Origin: an uncultured Flavobacteriales bacterium
GTDB lineage: Bacteria > Bacteroidota > Bacteroidia > Flavobacteriales_D > Sanyastnellaceae
Direction: 5' to 3'
DNA length: 9,155 bases
Assembly (NCBI GenBank): GCA_937897625.1
Contig: CALCNZ010000259.1
Location: 1 to 9,155, forward strand
Each line of letters begins with the position of its first letter. Within the stretch, counting starts at the first letter, position 1. The translations under genes and the position numbers were made by a program. Positions 1 to 6,200 of the stretch are shown piece after piece. The notes below the pieces were generated by a model. The model was given only the letters and a program-made list of their open reading frames with translations, was not told where the DNA came from and made no database searches.

Positions 1-76
1 AGAGAAAAAGGTAAAAATTAAGGCTAAAATGAACCTTTTGGTTATGCCGATGTTATCATTTCCTAAATCACTAATT

Positions 77-967
77 ATGCGCCCTCAAGAGTTCACCATT
101 AAGGACCTGGAGAATTTTTCGGGAATTAAAGCTCATACCATTCGTATATGGGAGCAACGTTATGGAATTCTCTCTCCAGACCGCACCGATACTAACATTC
201 GTAAGTATAACGATAAGGATTTAAAATCGCTTTTGAATATTAGTCTTCTCAATAGTCTTGGTCATAAAATCTCGAACATTGCGAAACTTTCAGACGACCA
301 GATTCGCGAGATCATCAATAAACACGCTCACAGCAACAATACGGAAGAGCATTTTTTGCATATGCTGAAAATTTCCATGTTGAATTATGATGAAGAACTT
401 TTTTCTAACGTGATTGATCCGCACACCGCCGAGCATGGCTTAGAAAAAACGTTCCGTGTTATCATCATGCCTTTTCTTCAACAAATTGGATTGCTTTGGC
501 AGTCTGACTCTATTTGCCCGGCACAAGAGCATTTCATTAGTGCACTTATTCGTCAGAAATTATTGTTTCATGTTGAATCTGTGAAAGTTCCTCTGGAGCA
601 AAATAAACGTCCTGTAGTTCTCTATCTTCCTGATCTAGAGATTCACGAGCTTTCTCTACTGATGCTTCATTATATTTTGAAATTGCGTGGATTGAGAAGC
701 ATACTTCTTAGCCAGTCTGTCCCTGCCGAAGATTTGAAACAAGTGGCTCAACGCTTAGGCGATGTGGATTTTGTTTCAATTTTCACCACACATCCTTCCA
801 CAGTTATGGTTCCTGACTATCTTAAGCGTTTAACCAGAATGTTTATGGATACGGACTGTCATTTCCATTTTACTGGCTATAATCTGAAAGGAATTAAGTC
901 TCCGGATACCCTTTACATTACACTTTACAGCAACATAGACGAGTTGCTTGACGGCTTAAAAAACTAA
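77..967 (+). CDS. MerR-family regulator with cobalamin-binding-like C-terminus (CarH/LitR-like)
   Basis: Predicted DNA-binding repressor or light/B12 sensor, 296 residues from the ATG at 77. Residues 6-55 form a MerR winged helix (TIKDLENFSGIKAHTIRIWE, then QRYGILSPDRT). Residues about 92-167 form a helical cap of the B12-binding-2 type and carry W141, E151 and H152 in the exact Wx9EH spacing known from CarH-type photoreceptors. Residues about 178-290 resemble a Rossmann-like B12-binding domain: LEIHELS (His190) matches the ExHxxG motif that supplies the lower axial ligand, but the glycine is serine. The later SxL and GG signatures are also degenerate (SIF, TGYN). The frame is open from an ATG at 29, giving 16 extra residues; I prefer 77 because relatives start just before the IKDLE motif, but no ribosome site decides it. 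The operator-like repeats and an ECF sigma gene follow directly. Family assignment is firm; light or B12 sensing is inferred. Confidence 0.85.
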   Translation: MRPQEFTIKDLENFSGIKAHTIRIWEQRYGILSPDRTDTNIRKYNDKDLKSLLNISLLNSLGHKISNIAKLSDDQIREIINKHAHSNNTEEHFLHMLKISMLNYDEELFSNVIDPHTAEHGLEKTFRVIIMPFLQQIGLLWQSDSICPAQEHFISALIRQKLLFHVESVKVPLEQNKRPVVLYLPDLEIHELSLLMLHYILKLRGLRSILLSQSVPAEDLKQVAQRLGDVDFVSIFTTHPSTVMVPDYLKRLTRMFMDTDCHFHFTGYNLKGIKSPDTLYITLYSNIDELLDGLKN

Positions 968-984
968 TTTCCAGCACCTTGCGG

Positions 985-1021
985 TTTTGTTTAATTTTTT
1001 ATGCAAAATAATTAAACAAAA
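985..1021. promoter_or_regulatory. Inverted repeat O1, probable operator upstream of the sigma gene
   Basis: A perfect 12-base inverted repeat: TTTTGTTTAATT at 985-996 and AATTAAACAAAA at 1010-1021, with a 13-base spacer. It ends one base before the -33 TTTG of the sigma-factor promoter. Each arm has a single G or C, and the loop is long, so it would make a poor RNA hairpin; a protein-binding site is the better reading. A second copy with the same geometry lies 54 bases downstream. The likely binder is the MerR protein encoded just upstream, which is inference. Confidence 0.7.
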
Positions 1022-1022
1022 G

Positions 1023-1054
1023 TTTGGAGAGAGAGACATTCTGTTTAATATTTG
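1023..1054 (+). promoter_or_regulatory. Bacteroidota-type promoter of the ECF sigma gene
   Basis: TTTG at 1023-1026 and AATATTTG at 1047-1054 are separated by 20 bases. The second element matches the Bacteroidota -7 consensus TAnnTTTG at 7 of 8 positions (all but the first defined base). Transcription would begin near 1060, giving a leader of about 20 A-rich bases before the ATG at 1081. This position shows that the in-frame TTG at 1024 is part of the -33 element and not a start codon. Confidence 0.7.
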
Positions 1055-1075
1055 CACCGCAACAATTAAACAAAA
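1039..1075. promoter_or_regulatory. Inverted repeat O2, probable operator over the -7 element and transcription start
   Basis: The left arm TTCTGTTTAATA at 1039-1050 matches the O1 left arm at 10 of 12 positions; the right arm AATTAAACAAAA at 1064-1075 is identical to the O1 right arm. The spacer is again 13 bases. The left arm overlaps the -7 element and the right arm lies in the leader, so a bound protein would block promoter opening and elongation. Same arm sequence, same spacing and same arrangement as O1 argue against chance. Confidence 0.7.
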
Positions 1076-1080
1076 TAAAA

Positions 1081-1581
1081 ATGAGCACACTCGAATTCAA
1101 CTACCTAATTGGTAATCATTCTGGATCGTTAAAGAGCTTTGCCTATAATTTCACTAAAAATATCGAAGATGCGGAAGATCTTCTCCAGGATACACTTGTA
1201 AAAGCGATTCGCTACAAAGATAATTTTCAAGACGGAACGAATTTCAAAGGGTGGTTGTTTACTATCATGAGAAACATTTTCATAAACAACTACAAGAGAA
1301 AGAAGCTTCAGAAGACTATAAACGACGGAACAGACAATCAGTTCTATCTGAACTATGGAAAGATCTCTGAGGATACTGTTTCATCTCGAATTAATGAAAA
1401 GGACATTAACAAGGCTATTACACAATTGCCTTATGAATTCAGAACACCTTTTCAACTGTTCATTGATGGATACCATTACGATGAAATCGCAGATTCAATG
1501 GGCATTCCGATGGGAACTGTAAAATCGAGAATATTTCATGCAAGAAAGAAATTAAGCGAAGAGCTAGCTCATTTTGCTTAA
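1081..1581 (+). CDS. ECF-type RNA polymerase sigma factor
   Basis: A 166-residue sigma-70 family factor of the ECF group, which directs RNA polymerase to a specific promoter set. Region 2 occupies about residues 8-75, with the core-binding segment DAEDLLQDT (30-38) and the -10 recognition stretch NFKGWLFTIMRN (54-65). Region 4 occupies about 113-160, with the -35 recognition helix-turn-helix at YDEIADSMGIPMGTVKSRI. Length is normal for a minimal ECF factor. The ATG at 1081 is chosen because a promoter overlaps the upstream in-frame TTG. No anti-sigma gene is adjacent, which fits control at the level of transcription by the repeats around its promoter. In Streptomyces the B12-dependent regulator LitR controls the ECF factor LitS; the layout here is analogous. 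Its 3' end overlaps the convergent methyltransferase by 18 bases. Confidence 0.93.
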   Translation: MSTLEFNYLIGNHSGSLKSFAYNFTKNIEDAEDLLQDTLVKAIRYKDNFQDGTNFKGWLFTIMRNIFINNYKRKKLQKTINDGTDNQFYLNYGKISEDTVSSRINEKDINKAITQLPYEFRTPFQLFIDGYHYDEIADSMGIPMGTVKSRIFHARKKLSEELAHFA

Positions 1582-2256
1582 GCGCAAAAGAAAGTGTCCA
1601 TTTCTGGCTCTTTCAAGCACATCAACATTCAACTTCACTGACTTTGCGGTTTTCACAGCCGTTTCAAAGTCTACAAACAACCAGGGAAAACATTGTGTTT
1701 TCCCTTTGTATTTCAATTCAAATTGAACCTTTCCGAAATACTCTGAATCGAGCATGGGCCAATCGGCCTTTGCATAAGTAACGTCTGTGCTGTCTATAAT
1801 TATCGAACCCTTTTTACTCAGGAACCCTTTCAATTTTCGCAACATCACTTTCAATTCAGATGGCGAATCAGCGAGTCCCATACCGTTCATAAGAACGAGC
1901 ACAGTATCGAAATTCTTCAATTTTAAGTTTCTCCAATCTTCGTTTATTACTTGCCTCACACCTCTTGCAGCGGCTACTTCAGAACTTTTTCTCGAGATTT
2001 CTACAGCGGTAACTTCCATTCCCTTTCCTTGGAGATAAAGCGCATGGCAACCTGCTCCGCAACCGATGTCCAAAATTTTCCCACGACATAAACTCATTGA
2101 AATTTTCTCGTATTTCAACATTTTCTTATATGAACGAAAAAACACATTTGGATACATTTCAGGTTCTTCATTCCTATTAATAAACACTCGAATGGGCGTG
2201 TCGTCGTTATTAAGAAAATAGGATTCTATAGCAGAACCGAGAACATCTTGAGCCAT
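1564..2256 (-). CDS. Class I SAM-dependent methyltransferase
   Basis: A 230-residue predicted S-adenosylmethionine-dependent methyltransferase, cytoplasmic, substrate unknown. The SAM-binding motif I is ILDIGCGAGCHALYL (61-75), followed by the strand ending in acidic E86 (VTAVEIS) that would hold the ribose, the acidic D107 (INEDWRNL), and the motif IV strand DTVLVLMNGMGL (117-128). The C-terminal half contains DSTDVTYAK, YFGKVQFELKYKG and FPWLFVDFETA, which resemble a methyltransferase family common in Bacteroidota and often annotated only in general terms. The N-terminal block AQDVLGSAIESYF also looks family-typical, so the start at 2256 is probably right. A perfect -7 element ends only four bases before this ATG. 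The gene is convergent with, and overlaps, the sigma gene, and is divergent from the surface protein gene. Confidence 0.88.
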   Translation of the reverse strand: MAQDVLGSAIESYFLNNDDTPIRVFINRNEEPEMYPNVFFRSYKKMLKYEKISMSLCRGKILDIGCGAGCHALYLQGKGMEVTAVEISRKSSEVAAARGVRQVINEDWRNLKLKNFDTVLVLMNGMGLADSPSELKVMLRKLKGFLSKKGSIIIDSTDVTYAKADWPMLDSEYFGKVQFELKYKGKTQCFPWLFVDFETAVKTAKSVKLNVDVLERARNGHFLLRLSKMS

Positions 2257-2260
2257 TTCG

Positions 2261-2268
2261 CAAATATA
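2261..2268 (-). promoter_or_regulatory. Perfect -7 element of the methyltransferase gene
   Basis: On the minus strand the sequence is TATATTTG, an exact match to TAnnTTTG. It ends four bases before the start codon, so transcription would begin at or next to the ATG. No clear TTTG or TTG is found 19-21 bases upstream; the nearest TTG lies 15 bases away. Confidence 0.5.
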
Positions 2269-2306
2269 GGGGCATTAAAAAAACAATAACGCGGCAACCA
2301 ATTGCT

Positions 2307-2314
2307 TAACTTTG
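2307..2314 (+). promoter_or_regulatory. Perfect -7 element of the surface protein gene
   Basis: TAACTTTG is an exact match to TAnnTTTG and lies 27 bases before the preferred ATG at 2342, giving a leader of roughly 20 bases. The -33 element is not clear. The position argues against translation from the in-frame TTG at 2312 or ATG at 2315. With the divergent methyltransferase promoter only 38 bases away, the upstream contact regions of both must overlap in the A-rich stretch around 2276-2290. Confidence 0.5.
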
Positions 2315-2341
2315 ATGTCTTGTAGATGTCAATACCTTACC

Positions 2342-5300
2342 ATGACCAAAAAGCTATTCCTAATTCTTTCATTGCTTGCTTCTGCATTCAGCATGAACGC
2401 GCAACTTCAACTTACAACAATGACTATTCAACAATACGTTCAAGATGTGTTGTTGGGAAGCGGCGTTGCAGCAACGAACATTTCATTCACGGGCTGCCCA
2501 GCGCAAATAGGCTATATCACTGGAGGTAATTCGGTGGGTTTAACCATTGACGGTGGAATTGCGCTTTCCACTGAAGCGGTCGAGACCATTGTTGATCCGG
2601 CATCTACTGCATTTTTAGATTTTGCCTGTGAAGTTTCGGGAGACGCAGATTTGCTCTCAATTGCGAATTCTGTTCCCCCACTCATTGGACAAACTTTTTC
2701 GGTTGGAAGTGTGAATGATGTGGCTATTTTAGAATTCGATTTCGTTCCAACAGGAGACACATTGCGTTTCAATTATATTTTCGGAAGTGATGAATATTTA
2801 TCTTGGGTGAATTCTTCTTACAACGACATTTTCGCCTTCTTGCTTTCAGGGCCTGGACTTACTGGCCCATACGCCTCTCCGGCTGGATTTCCTGGAGGAG
2901 CTGTAAACATTGCTCAACTTCCCAATTCTACTCCGCCGCTTCCTATTACGATTAGCTCTGTTAACAACGTATTGAACAGCGCCTATTACATAGACAACCA
3001 ACCCAACGTTGGTATTTATTTGAATGGCTATACTGTAACCTTGGAAGCTTGGTCTTTGGTTCAATGTGGAGAAACATACCACATTAAATTGGCCATTGCA
3101 GATGGAAGTGACACAGCCTTGGGTTCTGCTGTGATTTTGGAAGAAGGATCTTTTTCGAGTAATGCCGTTGTTGACGTTAATCTTACGTTAAACGCGGGCG
3201 GCCCAAATCAGGAAACTTTGTTTGAGAATTGTGGTGAAGCGACTTTGTCTTTTACCCGTCCTGCTATTAGTGACCTTTCTGTTCAAGACCTTTGCATCAT
3301 TACCTGGACTGGAACCGCAGTAAACGGTGTTGATTTTACAATGATGCCAGACACGATCTTTTTTCCTCCTGGAGTAGCCTCTGTTTCTTATACCATTGAT
3401 GCGTTTTCAGACGGACTCACTGAAGGGACCGAAACAGTGCATATGGACATTATGAACTTGGCTGCCTGCAACGGCTCTGGGCTCATTAGCAACTTCGATT
3501 TCTTTGTGGCAGATGTTCCTGATCCAATTGTGGTTACAGGGTATTCTCAAGACTTATGTCTCGGAATGACTGCCACACTTGAACCGACGATAACCGGTGG
3601 CTATGGAAACTATGTTTACGCTTGGAGCACTTCAGAAACGACTCCGACCATAGATGTTTCTCCGCTTAACTCAACTACATATTATTTAACAATTACCGAT
3701 ACTTGCGGTTGGCCTGGAGGAAATACCAACTTCCCCGTTAACATTCTTGTGTTCCCGCAATTGGTCACTTCTATTGACAATGGCGATATTACCATCGGCT
3801 GTAACGAAAGTGTAAACATAACGGCTACTACCGCAGGTGGTGATGGAAACTACACTTACAACTGGACCGATGAAAATGGAGCTAATTTATTTGGATGGGG
3901 AAATTCTCTCTTCTACGGATCGTGGAATGGACCTGGAACTGTGAACGTAGAGGTAACTGATGGATGTGGACTTACAGCGACTGATTCCATTCAAGTGGCG
4001 TTGAGTATTCCTCCGCTAATAATTGACATGCCAGACACCATTAACGCACCCTGTCTTTCTTATTTCACCCTTACTGCAAACGTAACAGGTGGCGACGGAT
4101 TGTATACCTACAGCTGGTACACCAACAACGTTTACGAATGGGATGAGTTTGATAATATTTATGACAATACTGGAGTTACTTCTCAGGCTATTATTGAAGT
4201 GAATGTAAGTGATGGATGCGGACAGTTTACAACTGCGAATACCGTTGTGACCATAGTTGCACCTCCACTATCTGTGACTCTTCCAGCATCGCTTGCAGGA
4301 AATTGCATTACGCCTTTCACTATTCAACCGACTGTAACAGGCGGCGGTGGAACCATGTCATACGCATGGAACAACAATGGAATCGCAACGGCAACAAGTG
4401 TAAACTACACCCTAACACCGGGTGTTTCAACTACCGTGGGTCTAACAGTAACAGACGGATGTGGTTCTAGCGCCAATGCTATCGTGCCAATTGCAATTAC
4501 CAACCCACCTGTATTTATTGACCTAGGTAATGACATTACTGCGGGTTGTTTAGACAATAACCTAATCACACCAACCATCTCGGGAGGCTCGGGAGGCAAT
4601 AGTTTCGATTGGATCGTAGACAATGCCATTGTTGGAAACGGAACAACCTATTCGATTGTTACCCCTGTTGATGAGCAAGTCATTGCGACGATTACGGATG
4701 CTTGCAACCAAACTGATTCAGACACGCTAATGATTTTGATACCTAATCCGCCATTGAGCATTGCAGCTTCATTGGACACGGCAGTTTGTGTTTCTGGAAG
4801 TGCTACTTTATTCGCACAGGCGAATGGCGGTGGTGGTGGATTTATGTATACATGGACAAACAACACCAATGGGAACACGGCCACCTACAGCAATTTAACT
4901 TCACCGGGAACCTATACCGTTACTGCCATTGATATGTGCGGGCAAGCGATAAGTGAAGATGTATTTGTAGATGTTATTCCTGTTGACGCGCAGTTCACTG
5001 CTGACAACACGACGGGTTACACGTATGATTTCACATTCATTGACACACCTCCTTGTTCTAATTGTAATTACGAATGGGTATTTCCGAATGGGGAGACTTT
5101 AAACACTGCGAATATCACCTATACCTTTGATGGATTTGGTGAGACAACCGTTTATTTCAATGTAACCAATTCAATTGGCTGTACAGCCAGCAATAGTTAT
5201 ACGGTTACATTCCCTCCAATGATTTTCATTCCGAATACATTCACTCCGAACAACGACGGATTGAACGATATGTTTATGGTTGAAGCAAGCAGTGTCATGA

Positions 5301-5497
5301 CCTTCGAGATTCGTATTTTCGACCGTTGGGGCGATGAAGTTTATTATTCTACAAGTATTGAAGACGCTTGGGTAGGAGATCACCGCGGAAGCAACAATAC
5401 GTACTGTCCGAATGGGGTTTACAGTTACGTAGCGACAATTAAAGGATTCAACGGAGAAGCCGAAGAATTAGCTGGAACTATTACGTTAGTGAGATAA
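2342..5497 (+). CDS. Large secreted surface protein: choice-of-anchor L domain, repeats, T9SS type B sorting domain
   Basis: A 1051-residue protein exported by Sec and then across the outer membrane by the type IX system. From the ATG at 2342 it starts with a signal peptide (MTKKLFLILSLLASAFSMNA, cut before QLQL). Residues about 25-270 form a choice-of-anchor L domain with FNYIFGSDEYLSWVNSSYND and FAFLLSGPG. Residues about 278-392 look Calx-beta-like (GVDFTMMPDTIFFPPG, EGTETVHMDI). Six repeats of 80-84 residues follow, each with a cysteine pair (406/455, 487/542, 571/626, 655/707, 736/788, 816/866), a GG-G-Y-W core and a TD-CG end. Residues 881-958 are PKD-like. The last 90 residues (IFIPNTFTPNNDGLND, FDRWGDEVY, PNGVYSYV) are the gliding motility-associated C-terminal sorting domain. 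Role is probably adhesion or surface structure; the ligand is unknown. No PorP/SprF-like partner gene is next to it. Confidence 0.93.
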   Translation: MTKKLFLILSLLASAFSMNAQLQLTTMTIQQYVQDVLLGSGVAATNISFTGCPAQIGYITGGNSVGLTIDGGIALSTEAVETIVDPASTAFLDFACEVSGDADLLSIANSVPPLIGQTFSVGSVNDVAILEFDFVPTGDTLRFNYIFGSDEYLSWVNSSYNDIFAFLLSGPGLTGPYASPAGFPGGAVNIAQLPNSTPPLPITISSVNNVLNSAYYIDNQPNVGIYLNGYTVTLEAWSLVQCGETYHIKLAIADGSDTALGSAVILEEGSFSSNAVVDVNLTLNAGGPNQETLFENCGEATLSFTRPAISDLSVQDLCIITWTGTAVNGVDFTMMPDTIFFPPGVASVSYTIDAFSDGLTEGTETVHMDIMNLAACNGSGLISNFDFFVADVPDPIVVTGYSQDLCLGMTATLEPTITGGYGNYVYAWSTSETTPTIDVSPLNSTTYYLTITDTCGWPGGNTNFPVNILVFPQLVTSIDNGDITIGCNESVNITATTAGGDGNYTYNWTDENGANLFGWGNSLFYGSWNGPGTVNVEVTDGCGLTATDSIQVALSIPPLIIDMPDTINAPCLSYFTLTANVTGGDGLYTYSWYTNNVYEWDEFDNIYDNTGVTSQAIIEVNVSDGCGQFTTANTVVTIVAPPLSVTLPASLAGNCITPFTIQPTVTGGGGTMSYAWNNNGIATATSVNYTLTPGVSTTVGLTVTDGCGSSANAIVPIAITNPPVFIDLGNDITAGCLDNNLITPTISGGSGGNSFDWIVDNAIVGNGTTYSIVTPVDEQVIATITDACNQTDSDTLMILIPNPPLSIAASLDTAVCVSGSATLFAQANGGGGGFMYTWTNNTNGNTATYSNLTSPGTYTVTAIDMCGQAISEDVFVDVIPVDAQFTADNTTGYTYDFTFIDTPPCSNCNYEWVFPNGETLNTANITYTFDGFGETTVYFNVTNSIGCTASNSYTVTFPPMIFIPNTFTPNNDGLNDMFMVEASSVMTFEIRIFDRWGDEVYYSTSIEDAWVGDHRGSNNTYCPNGVYSYVATIKGFNGEAEELAGTITLVR
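3530..4985 (+). repeat. Six tandem Ig/SprB-like protein repeats within the surface protein
   Basis: Six divergent coding repeats of about 240-250 bases. At protein level each has a first cysteine, then a glycine-rich turn (TGGYGNY, AGGDGNY, TGGDGLY, TGGGGTM, SGGSGGN, NGGGGGF), an aromatic-x-W core, and a final (T/S)D-x-C segment. First cysteines are spaced 81, 84, 84, 81 and 80 residues apart. DNA identity between copies is low, so these are old duplications under structural constraint and not recent expansion. The paired cysteines suggest one disulfide per repeat. Confidence 0.8.
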
Positions 5498-5500
5498 CAC

Positions 5501-5552
5501 CACACGTTGTGATGACCGTTGCACGGATGACACTGCGTGATGACGCTTCGCG
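5501..5552. repeat. Array of four mini-hairpins separated by ATGA, filling a convergent intergenic gap
   Basis: Four perfect short palindromes with three-base loops: CACACGTTGTG (5501-5511), CCGTTGCACGG (5516-5526), CACTGCGTG (5531-5539) and CGCTTCGCG (5544-5552). Each neighbouring pair is separated by exactly ATGA, which reads TCAT on the minus strand. Stem sequences differ while pairing is kept, so the conserved property is structure. The array starts three bases after the stop codon of the surface protein gene and ends four bases before the stop of the HEAT-like gene. No T-run follows on either strand, so it is not a standard intrinsic terminator, though it could stabilise 3' ends or slow converging polymerases. 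Confidence 0.7.
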
Positions 5553-5556
5553 AGGT

Positions 5557-6084
5557 TTATTCGTTTATGACGAGCGTATCTATTGCGCGAAGGATGTCGT
5601 TGAAAAGGATTTTTTCTTCACGCGAGAAATTTTCCTGAGGTGTGCTTCGAAGGAAACTCATAGCTCCCAATTGTTCTTCTTCCGAATACACTCCTTCTTC
5701 TACTTCTAAAATGCTAATTAGTTCGAGCATACCTTGAAGACCGTTAGTCACGGCCACTTCCACCAACGTGTGCAATTGTCCCGCTGCGGAAAAACCGTTG
5801 CTCCATAAAAACTGAAGAATATCTATTTGAATGTTTTTGTTCTTCGAATCGAAAAGTGCTTGCACCAATTCTTCTTCTGCATTTTTCACCCGCATAGCTG
5901 AAAGCATTTCGCGCGCTTCTTTCTTCACTGAATCATGCTCAGAAAGGGCCAGCGCTTCCAACAAAGGCGCAATTGCACTTGACTTTCCGTTAGACTTCAA
6001 TTGCTCAATAGCCGACATTGCAGTGGACTCTTCTGAAGACATTAATTGCAGTCTAATTTCGGATGCAGAAAATTTTTGGCTCAC
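5557..6084 (-). CDS. HEAT-repeat-like helical protein
   Basis: A 175-residue acidic, almost entirely helical cytoplasmic protein without signal peptide or membrane segment. Helical pairs such as STAMSAIEQLKSN and SAIAPLLEALALSEHDSVKK (20-55), then AEEELVQALFDSKNKNIQID (69-88), fit HEAT-type repeats. The segment LQFLWSNGFSAAGQLHTLVE (90-109), followed by LISILEVEEGVYSEEE, resembles a HEAT-like protein of Bacteroidota that has no known role to my knowledge. The start is GTG at 6084, after an A-rich leader; the next in-frame ATG is at codon 15, so a shorter product is possible. It is convergent with the surface protein gene and divergent from the small secreted protein gene. Partner and function are unknown; a scaffold for protein-protein contact is the generic expectation. 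Confidence 0.75.
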   Translation of the reverse strand: MSQKFSASEIRLQLMSSEESTAMSAIEQLKSNGKSSAIAPLLEALALSEHDSVKKEAREMLSAMRVKNAEEELVQALFDSKNKNIQIDILQFLWSNGFSAAGQLHTLVEVAVTNGLQGMLELISILEVEEGVYSEEEQLGAMSFLRSTPQENFSREEKILFNDILRAIDTLVINE

Positions 6085-6109
6085 TTTTAGGTTTTATTAA
6101 TTCGAGCGG

Positions 6110-6117
6110 CGAAAATA
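6110..6117 (-). promoter_or_regulatory. Possible -7 element of the HEAT-like gene
   Basis: On the minus strand TATTTTCG matches TAnnTTTG at all but one base and lies 25 bases before the GTG start. No convincing TTTG is found upstream at the expected distance, so this is a weak call. Confidence 0.25.
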
Positions 6118-6146
6118 GTTCATAAATCGGACGGATTATTTTTCAT

Positions 6147-6183
6147 TTTGCTCACCATTCAATAAAAACTATTTGTATAATTG
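6147..6183 (+). promoter_or_regulatory. Possible promoter of the small secreted protein gene
   Basis: TTTG at 6147-6150 is followed after 19 bases by TATTTG (6170-6175), and TATAATTG at 6176-6183 matches TAnnTTTG except for one base but lies 25 bases from the TTTG. Either could act as the -7 element, and neither is ideal in both sequence and spacing. The leader would be about 15-25 bases and A/T-rich. Confidence 0.3.
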
Positions 6184-6200
6184 TGTAAAGAATTAAACTT

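Noticed and set aside
985..1021. Intrinsic terminator of the MerR gene
   Set aside because: The arms contain one G-C pair in 12 and the loop is 13 bases, so the RNA hairpin would be weak; the same arrangement recurs over the sigma promoter, which favours a DNA-binding site.
1024..1080. In-frame TTG start that would add 19 residues to the ECF sigma factor
   Set aside because: The TTG is inside the -33 element and the -7 element lies between it and the ATG at 1081; the extra residues do not belong to sigma region 2.
2312..2341. In-frame TTG/ATG starts that would add residues before the surface protein signal peptide
   Set aside because: They overlap or directly follow a perfect -7 element, and the extra residues would precede a complete signal peptide that begins at 2342.
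2846..3082. Antisense open frame under the surface protein gene, with similar ones at 4405-4629 and 4648-4884
   Set aside because: They are short, lack recognisable motifs or promoters, and are opposite strongly supported coding sequence.
5511..5544. CRISPR-like repeats based on three GATGAC copies
   Set aside because: Repeat and spacer lengths are far too short, and the copies are explained as hairpin ends plus the ATGA separators of the mini-hairpin array.
5509..5709. Plus-strand open frame over the hairpin array and the 3' end of the HEAT-like gene
   Set aside because: Its start lies in the hairpin array, and its phenylalanine-rich translation is the complement of Glu/Lys codons in the HEAT-like gene.
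6191..6200. Another operator half-site (AATTAAAC) just before the small secreted protein gene
   Set aside because: Only 8 of 12 bases match, there is no opposing arm at the 25-base offset, and the sequence is A/T-rich enough to arise by chance.
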